This document shows, one piece after another, positions 56,701-64,000 of a DNA stretch of 64,000 nt. The stretch's first letter is position 1. Every line of letters starts with the position of its first letter. Location: positions 732,129-796,128 of the forward strand of contig VZRS01004545.1 in assembly GCA_013398055.1 (NCBI GenBank), given 5' to 3'. Below the pieces are notes generated by a model. It worked only from the letters and a program-made list of their open reading frames with translations. It was not told where the DNA came from and ran no database searches. Source of the DNA: Ifrita kowaldi. Its lineage: Eukaryota; Chordata; Aves; Passeriformes; Cinclosomatidae. The position numbers were made by a program, and so were the translations under genes.

Positions 56701-58379
56701 CATTTAAGCACACAGTCACTAAATGTCAATATACAAGGGACATAGAAATTCAGAAATCAGGATTAATGTTAACAGAGAGCAGCTGTTGTTCTTCTCTCAG
56801 TTAATCTAAGAAATGTCAGTAGTCTGTAAACCCAGGCTCATGCCTAGTATTTTCTCTCAGCACGGGGATTTCACATTATTAATTACTCAAGCAAATTACT
56901 TATCTGTCAATACAGTACTGACAATTTGCAAGGGAGGTAAATACTTGGGTGAGCATCTCCTTCCTTGAACAGCAAAACATGCAAACAGAAAACAAGTTCA
57001 AGGCCACTCAGAGTTAAGTCCAGTTGCTGCATAATATCAAATATTACAATTAACAGTTTACTGGTTTATCCAAATTTACCAATTACCCTATTGAAAGCTT
57101 TTGTAGGTGAACTGAGATGAAATCCTGTAATTTGATTGGTTTTTTTTTTTTTTTCAAATATGCTATAGCTCTGCAGTTTTACATTTACTGCAGGTCCAAA
57201 TCTTCCATTAAAACAGTTTTTGTTGATAAACATGGGTTCCACATTATACTAAAAAGCTGAAGTTCCAAACGTTAGGCAGCCTAACACTCTAACAGAGCTG
57301 TGTGTCCAGTACTAGCCCATGACAATGTCCACTTTTAGTCTAGAAGACCACACATTACAGAAAGCAGGAGATTCCAACTCAGTTCCTCCCCTGACTGTGA
57401 ATTCAGATTTACATATCCCACCTCTCCCTGGCCACCCATGCAGAGCATCTTGCAGATGAGTATTTATAGCATTCATGCAGAGAAATGGAAACCTTGGATT
57501 GTATTCCCTGCTCTGACATTACAAATGATAGCAGAACTGCACTTGGAGCAGGGACAGAATCTCTACATTTTTTCCTGCCACATGAATGCTTAATTTCCCA
57601 CTGGCTTCCCTACTGGTCCAACAGTGCCTGCATTTTGGCCCAACAGATGGAAACCTCCCACACAGAAGTGCCTGTAATCTCTGGCATTCTTGTGCTTTAA
57701 CCAACCTGGAGATGCCAGACTTTGTCATTTCATAATAAGGAGAGCTCTTAATGTGACCTCTGGTGTCCTAATCACACCCAGTGGGAACAGCTGCCACCTG
57801 GGAACTGCTCTGAAATGCTACACTGAGCTTTCCTCTGCCCTTTGCAAAGTTTTCTAAGGCATCCCCTTGCCAGGTGACAATCCCAGGTTTTGGAAATCCA
57901 GTGGACAAAGCAGCTGCCTCCATCCACATTTTTACATAGATGCACTCTTCAGCTGCAGAGAAAAATGCTGTTCCAGATGCAGTTCAGTGCTCTGCATTTC
58001 CTCAGACATGGAGTAGAGCCTGACTAATCTTCCAAGGTATCCAGTGCCCCTGGGACACAAAGTTTGTTTAAAAGGCTTATCTGAAGTTCCAATTCCACTG
58101 AGGAGGTATCTGGACATTTTTGCAGTGCTTCCTCTGTGCATTGAAATCACTGCTGACTCTGCCCCCTCAGTGCTCTCCAAGTTGGGAGTCTGTGCATTAT
58201 GCAGAAGGTATTTTACAACTTGCCTCTCCTCTCTGCTATCTGCAAGTATCCTGTGGAAAGGTATTGCTCCATGTCCTGCTGGAAGGCTTCTTCAAAGAAC
58301 TTCTGGCGCTCCTTTAGCTTCATCTGCTGGGTGTGCTCCATGTCCAAAACCTTCTGTGCATGTTCAGCATCGAGTTCAG
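53546..58379 (-). CDS. DTNBP1: DTNBP1 (dysbindin), spliced CDS, last three coding exons
   Basis: Join on the minus strand of 58379-58224, 56325-56182 and 53793-53546, 548 nt in frame including the stop codon. Dysbindin is a coiled-coil subunit of BLOC-1, the cytosolic complex for cargo sorting from endosomes to lysosome-related organelles. It also acts in synaptic vesicle biology, and human mutations cause Hermansky-Pudlak syndrome 7. Seen here are the end of the coiled coil, a nuclear-export-like segment and the acidic PEST-rich C-terminus. Human dysbindin has 351 residues, so about the last half is present. The earlier exons lie to the right of the window; none was found in 58380-64000. All junctions fit, with one GC donor. 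Confidence 0.95.
53794..56181 (-). other. DTNBP1: DTNBP1 intron between human exons 9 and 10, 2.4 kb
   Basis: A GT-AG intron. A (GTT)n tract on the minus strand (AAC repeats at about 53809-53823 on +) lies within 30 bp of the acceptor and forms part of its pyrimidine-rich tract. The rest is unremarkable. Confidence 0.85.
56182..56325 (-). CDS. DTNBP1: DTNBP1 coding exon (human exon 9): dysbindin family segment with nuclear-export-like motif
   Basis: A 144-nt exon follows acceptor TTTCTCCTGCAG and ends at donor GTATGG. It encodes PIGSMSSMEVNVDMLEQMDL, then MDMSDQEALDVFLNSGSEDN, then NVLSPML(G). The leucine-spaced LMDMSDQEALDVFL matches the region reported as a nuclear export signal in human dysbindin (Ile in place of the second Met). 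The match to human is strong. Confidence 0.95.
56326..58223 (-). other. DTNBP1: DTNBP1 GC-AG intron between human exons 8 and 9, 1.9 kb
   Basis: The donor is GCAAGT at 58223-58218 and the acceptor is CTCCTGCAG ending at 56326, read on the minus strand. The exon sequence before the donor is AG, the strong context typical of GC donors. A T run (minus-strand A run) lies at 57140-57155. Nothing else stands out. Confidence 0.85.
58224..58379 (-). CDS. DTNBP1: DTNBP1 coding exon (human exon 8): end of coiled coil
   Basis: A 156-nt exon on the minus strand follows acceptor TATGCTCAG. It encodes (A)ELDAEHAQKVLDMEHTQQM, KLKERQKFFEEAFQQDMEQY and LSTGYLQIAERR(E), nearly identical to human. The heptad-rich, highly charged sequence is the C-terminal part of the dysbindin coiled coil. 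The frame requires the exon to end ...AGGAGAG, followed by GCAAGT: a GC donor rather than GT. Confidence 0.95.
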
Positions 58380-58807
58380 CTGAGCATAAAACAAACAAAC
58401 AAATCAAATATTGCAGGTGTATCCCTCCATTCTCAGAATTTAAAACCTACAGAACCTGTTCAATAAATTCTGTCAGACTCTTACTACAGGCTGTTAACAC
58501 AGGCAGCCATAAAAAGAAGTCTCTGTGCTTTGCAAATGTATTTTAAACCAGGATAGGAATACTATATTAGGCAGGATAACCTTCACATTAAAGTGATGTC
58601 AACTATTTATCTTGAGGCAAAATGCAAATTTCCTGAGCTGTATAAACAGAAACACCTGAGAGCACCGTCCATCAACAACTGAGATTTCAGAATTCTGCCC
58701 AAAAAAACTCAGATAATGATGCTTCTGCAGTCATATGCACCTAATGCACACAAAAGCAACACTTTTAATTTGAATACTGCAGCATGTTTCCCCCACAATG
58801 CAAGTGG

Positions 58808-58862
58808 CAAGGTACATATATGTACTGATATGTACCTACATATAAATACACATACGTAACAT
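58808..58862. repeat. TACATA/TGTA-rich low-complexity repeat
   Basis: Imperfect ATGTAC/TACATA units within a DTNBP1 intron. Confidence 0.75.
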
Positions 58863-58958
58863 TTGTGGATGTGTGCATGTGTGCCTGAAATTCTGGCTTT
58901 GCCAGCCTCCACATAGAATGGAAAATCCCTTGAAGAATCCTACATGTACACGCAGCAA

Positions 58959-58996
58959 AGGAAATATTAGACAGAACTAGGAAATATTAGACAGAA
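58959..58996. repeat. 20-bp tandem duplication
   Basis: AGGAAATATTAGACAGAA occurs twice with a 20-bp period, separated by CT. Confidence 0.9.
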
Positions 58997-61900
58997 TATC
59001 ATTAGAAGAACTCCCTCCCCCCTGTTTTGCTCTCGACTGGACAGAGGAGAAAAGAACTGTGCTGTTTATTGCAGAAAACCATCTTCTAGAATAAAAAATG
59101 TAGCTGCTATTGAAGTACTGACTGCAGCCAGACTGCTAGAATACGCTTCAGAAAATTGGCTTTTTTGGAGGAATATATAACCTGGAACCCTTCTCCCAGA
59201 GTTCTCTGTTCACTTTTCTGGTCTCATGAGCACTCTGCTTACAATAAAAAGGAATTTTCCAGCTGAGCTGCTGATGGAAGGGACGGGGTTGGTGAGAAGA
59301 GCTGCTGGTCTGTTCCAATCTGCCCGTTAGGGAAAGCTCCAACAAATACCACTGCGTGAAAAATGTCCAAGCTTTCACACGCCAGACAGACACAGCTGGA
59401 ATATGGCATCCACATGGATAAATGCTGAGGGAATGTAAGGTTTTCTAGGACAAGTGTTGTGTCAGTCTTCCAGGAAAAACGTTATGTTAATGATATTCAA
59501 TGACACGGACATTCATTAAAAGCATTTACCATAGTGGAGATTATTACCAAATGCAGAACATGTTTTATTAAACCAGGCAAAACATCAGAGAGCAGTTAAT
59601 TCACTCTGTGGCCTGCATCAAGGTCACAGATCATACACAGAAGCAACTGAGCTGTGGTAGATGCCACAAGAACCCAGGAAACTGGACTGACACACCAGAT
59701 ATTCATTAAAACATCAGTAAATAAGCTGAAATCTCTCTTTCTTAAAGGAGATTGCAGAAGTAAAACTTCAGTGTATAAAACGGAAAGCATCTTCCCTGAA
59801 GGCAACATGTCTTTATTATCAATTACACTGTGGTGTACGATGACTCTGTGTCCCCTGGAGCAACTCCTTTACTGCAGTACTGGATGATGAGCAATTATTA
59901 ATAACATTGTCTAGGATGCAGAAATGCTATTCAATTGTAATAATAAAAGCCAGCGGCTCTCACTGACAACGGGAATGTTCTGTCTCTCTCATAATATATT
60001 CTGACAGTTTTGCACTCTAGATTGGTAATTCAGGATATTTTTAACCCCAAAACAGAGATGGCATCCAAGTGACATGAGACTGATACAATCTCCCTCTTGA
60101 CATTGAGCTTTTTGTTTTAACTTTTGCCTAAAATGTCCTGTAAACTGTTGAAATTGTCACTGGCCAAAGCTGAATGGCAACAGCTGCCTGCTGTACTGGC
60201 ATGTTCCACAGGGAACTGTAAACACATGAGCTGCTGCCATGGACTTGTTTTCCAAAGTCAGATAGAGAGTTAACATCTAGAACCTTGCTGCACGATTTCA
60301 CGCCCTGCCAGGTGTAATAAGAGGTGCTTGGCTAAGCAAAACCAAACTGCTGCATTTGGGGTTTCTGTTTGTTGTCAGAAATGCTAAGGACAGGTAGGTG
60401 AAGCCAACAGTCAAATATGAAACCAAAGAAATCAGGTGTATTGTTTCTTTCACAAAGCTACTCAGAATTACATTTTCCATGAGCCAAGTGTAGTTTATAA
60501 AACACTGAATAGAGACAGCACCAAAGGAGTTCCAAGAAAGACAAAAGTATCATCCATATGCCATCATACACTGCTCATATGAATTCCTCCCAGGATGCAA
60601 ACTGTGACTTGGCATACTTAAAACACTATTGTATTTTCCTTTCACTCTAAAACTGTACTTTTCAATTAGCTACTGCACCTATTTCTACATCACACTTCTG
60701 TGCGCAGGAAAGAAAAAATTACAGACTACACAAAAAATGCTAATGCACAATTAAATGCAGACACACAGGAGTTGCCACAATAATCCAAATAAAAGATGAC
60801 TAATTCCTCATCAGCTATGACTTTTAAGAGAACAGACACTAAAAGCAGGCAATTTTTTTTCTAAATAAGTGAACACTCGAGTGCTGAGGCACAGCCTTCT
60901 GCACCACAGCCAGGAACAGCCCCACAGCTCACCCTGCTCCCCGTCAGGGTACAACCCACAGCCTGGCTCCCCTGCTCTGCATCTTCAGTGTTTGAACCAG
61001 ACACCAGGAGAATCCAAACTCCAAAGGAACAAATTACAATATCTTATAACCATACACCTCAAGTGTAGAGGACACCATTTCCTTATATCACTCCTAGGCC
61101 TGGCTGACATTTCCTACAAATTGAAATTCTGCCACAGTACTTGAAGATTCTATCCAATGAACAAAGTGACCATTTTATGCTTTAATCTAAAACATTTTCC
61201 AGCTATGCACAACAGATTTCCTGAATAAGTTAGAAGAATTACTCAAAAAAAAAAAAAAATCAGCAACTGAAAACATTGGTTGTTTACATGGCTAACACAT
61301 CCCTTAGACCAAACATGAAAGATGTCAAGTTGTCCAAATGGATGGCTTTTTGGTGCTTTCATACTGTTACACAACCAGTTTACTTCCCTTCAATTAATTT
61401 ATTATGTAACTTTATATCTCAGGTGAAGTAGAACCCATAAATGCATCTGGTCTAAAGAGAGAAGGACATAGAGAACACAAAAAAATACCCCCTTTTCCCT
61501 CCTCTATAGTTCATTTGCTTTTTGTAGCCTCATCCAACCAGACCATAAAATGCATGCACACATTCTTTGAGGGTTTTTTTGCTTTTGCAACAGACATCAA
61601 AGTTTCAAGCAGCCCTTCACTGAACTCACTCCTGGTTTTTGATGTTCCTCCTGTGCTGGGAGAGTTTGAAACTGGACATGGCATGAAGACACGCTGGCTA
61701 GAGGATAATCCCTTCCCTTGATGTCCTGGCCACGTTCCCATTCACACGGCCCAGGGTGCTGTGGCCTTCCCTGCTGCCAGATGTGCTGCAGGCTGGCATC
61801 CAGCTCGCTGCCCTCAGGGCTTTCCACAGAGCCAGGGTCATCTCCAAGCTTGGTGCCAGAGCCCTCCATCTCCTCATTCAGGACAGAGTGGTGGCTTCTG

Positions 61901-63425
61901 ATCCCAGCCCCCAGGTAGGGAATGACCCATAAAGCACCACCCTCACACCCACCCAGCTGGTCATTTGTCCACCTTGCTGCCCATCCACCCAGACTGTAAC
62001 ATCATCACTTGGCTGCAGGAATACCATGAGAGATTGTCAAAACCTATCAGTAAGCTGGCTACTCACTGAACAACCAAAACCCTTCAAAAATCAGAGCAAT
62101 AAAATCATACAAGCAGACAATGGGAGGCAGAGAGCCAAGCTGCTTTTCGAGTGCATTATGACTTAGCAACTTATCCTGCAACTGCCTCGTTACAGACCCT
62201 TTCAACTAAAAATATCAAAGCAAGAGAAGACACTGGGGAATGCTTCAAAGGATGCAGTTTCCCTCAAAAATGTTTAAATTATTCTTGACAGAATTTAGAA
62301 TACATGTTGATACTACAAGGGAGGATGTGCAGAGCACTCTTGCACTATAGTTTGCTGACAAAACTTGGGGAAAACAAAGTAGAGTAAGTGATCTGAGTGC
62401 ACACAGTCTTTCTTCCACAGATGAGTGAAAGAAAAACAAGTGAAAACTACAAGACCCAGCTGTTTTTAAAGTCTTATTTAACAGCCTCTTTACAAAGCAA
62501 TTTGTTTTTACTAAAGGTATATTCAAATATTTAGAGTCAAAAGAATTAAGTCCTGATTCACTAGAATGTGAAGCCAGGATTTCACTCAGTGACAGAAAGA
62601 TCATCTGTGTTTGAAAAAATAAACAGTGCTCCAAATGAGATTTACTGTCTGCCAAGTCTCAAAAGCCTGAATTTTCATGAAAAAATGTTTTGCTAAAATT
62701 AAGATTATAAAAAAAATCAGTCATTAAAAATGACTGTACGTACTTCTTGATAATATCTAACTAGGGTTTTTATAGATTGCATCAGAATATGAAAACTCTA
62801 AGTGGCCCACAAGCAATCTAGTCAAGAGGAAAAGCAGAGGTTTTACCAGTGCAGAGAAATTATTTTTAACATTTCCCAGCAAGCAGTTTCAACAAGTTGG
62901 CTTACCTTTAAAATTCTCTTTAAACAAACAAATTGCTTATTTGAGATCCTTGGAATACAAAGGACAAGCTTAAATAAATATCAGAATAAACCACAGAAAA
63001 TAGGTGCCTGTGCACGCCAGGATTCCAGTTACTAACACAGCACCTGGAGGAAGAGGCAGCTTCCGACCAATGCCACAGGAAACAGCTTGGGAAAAGGTTT
63101 CCACAGAACTCCAAACTTTATCTGGCTACCAGGAAATCATCATAATTAAGAGACACTAAAAATATGCTTCACCAAAGAGCAAACGCACAAATTGAGTTCT
63201 AAAAATGTAAATACATCTAGGATTTAAAAAAAATAAATTAAAATCACATTTGTGATTAAAAATACACCAGGCTGAGGGACTGCTCTGCAAGGTGGCCCAC
63301 AGCACCGTAATGAATTCTCATTTTAGAACTAGAGCTACTGTGGTTCAGAAACAGCAAGAATGCTTTTGGCCACTTCATTTGTCACTAAAAACATCCCAAA
63401 ACCTTGAGTGTACTTCCCTAGTTCT

Positions 63426-63444
63426 CTTTTTTTTTTTTTTTTTT
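63426..63444. repeat. Poly-T tract
   Basis: An uninterrupted T run in a DTNBP1 intron. Confidence 0.9.
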
Positions 63445-63984
63445 AAATTAAGGGCAGACACATTTTTATGCCTGCAGATGTGGGTAAGCAGGAACGACTT
63501 TAGAATTGTTTTAACTGGTTTTAACTATAGTCAAAATCAACATGGGTATGCTGTTCTACAGCAGACTAGGGGTGGGGTTTTGCCACACTTGCTTCATGTC
63601 ATGCAAAGTATGGAAATGTTACAGCAAAAGCTTTGGAGGGGGAGCCTCTCCTTCAGGCACATGCCTGACTACTCTTGGGTTAATAAATCTGCAATCCACC
63701 ATCTCCCATTTTTCTGGTTCAATGTCCTTTATGCTCATTGGTGTCCAATGACAATATCTGTCTTTCTAGAAGACAGGATTTAGCGCTGTGACTTCAGTGG
63801 GATGTGAGTACCACAAGCCTTCCTGAGCTTCTACCAGGACAGGCTCTGTTCGCAAGAGGGTGGTCTTCTACCTTCCTGAGTTATCCTTTAGTCAGATTCC
63901 TACCCAGCTGAAACAGAATAAAAAGTGACCTGCAAGTGAAGGAGGGAAGGATAACATTAAGCTGAACCTCCTTAGTGTAGAGAG

Positions 63985-64000
63985 AAAAAAAAAAAAAAAA
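63985..64000. repeat. A-run at window edge
   Basis: Sixteen A running to the last base. It may continue beyond the window. Confidence 0.95.

Larger units (their letters stand above)
58380..64000 (-). other. DTNBP1: DTNBP1 intron (3' part of human intron 7 equivalent)
   Basis: No dysbindin exon was found; the expected segment ending KRKELETFK is absent. It holds small AT-rich tandem repeats, a T run at 63426-63444 and an A run reaching the window edge. A GC-richer patch lies at 61,720-61,930 with open frames but no recognised product. Confidence 0.75.

Noticed and set aside
58214..58224. GT donor (AAGTTG) a few bases downstream as the true DTNBP1 splice site
   Set aside because: It would give the wrong phase for the next exon and add residues not found in dysbindin; the GC donor fits exactly.
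58380..64000. A further upstream DTNBP1 exon
   Set aside because: No minus-strand frame resembles the next expected coiled-coil segment; human also has a long intron here.
1..64000. Prokaryotic-type systems such as CRISPR arrays, operons or toxin-antitoxin pairs
   Set aside because: The sequence is clearly spliced vertebrate nuclear DNA; no spaced direct repeats or operonic gene clusters are present.

Overview
The window is nuclear DNA of a vertebrate, almost certainly a bird and probably a passerine. The evidence is spliced genes with GT-AG introns, CR1 LINE copies (one keeping the avian CR1 3' end with its ATTCTATGATTC-like tail), and an endogenous-retrovirus solo LTR of a type I recognise from songbird genomes. 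Two protein-coding genes are present, both incomplete at their 5' ends, in tail-to-tail orientation. This is the JARID2-DTNBP1 neighbourhood known from human chromosome 6p22.3.

Bases 1-52,215 (+ strand) carry the last 14 coding exons and the 3' UTR of JARID2, the catalytically dead Jumonji/ARID subunit of Polycomb repressive complex 2. Exons are numbered 5-18 here by analogy with human. The exons join in frame without a break (3,212 coding nt, about 1,070 residues). They cover an acidic segment, the basic nucleosome/RNA-binding region, JmjN, ARID, the GSGFP motif, the JmjC fold and the C-terminal zinc finger. The first ~170 residues (ubiquitin- and EED-interacting parts) and the promoter lie to the left of the window.

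Bases 52,216-52,885 are a short intergenic gap between the two converging 3' ends.

Bases 52,885-64,000 (- strand) hold the 3' UTR and last three coding exons (human exons 8-10) of DTNBP1 (dysbindin, a BLOC-1 subunit), followed by more than 5.6 kb of upstream intron. One DTNBP1 intron uses a GC-AG splice pair.

The rest is intron. It holds three CR1 copies with clearly different degrees of decay in addition to the young tail, an ERV LTR, simple repeats, and several AT-rich or CpG-rich islands that coding or recognised repeats do not explain. The most striking is a perfect 24-bp palindrome made of two inverted POU/octamer sites at 9,383-9,406 in a JARID2 intron. No RNA genes, CRISPR arrays, promoters of known genes or prokaryote-like features were seen. 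The two genes are not known to work together: one acts in chromatin silencing, the other in endosome-lysosome trafficking. Their adjacency is ancestral synteny.
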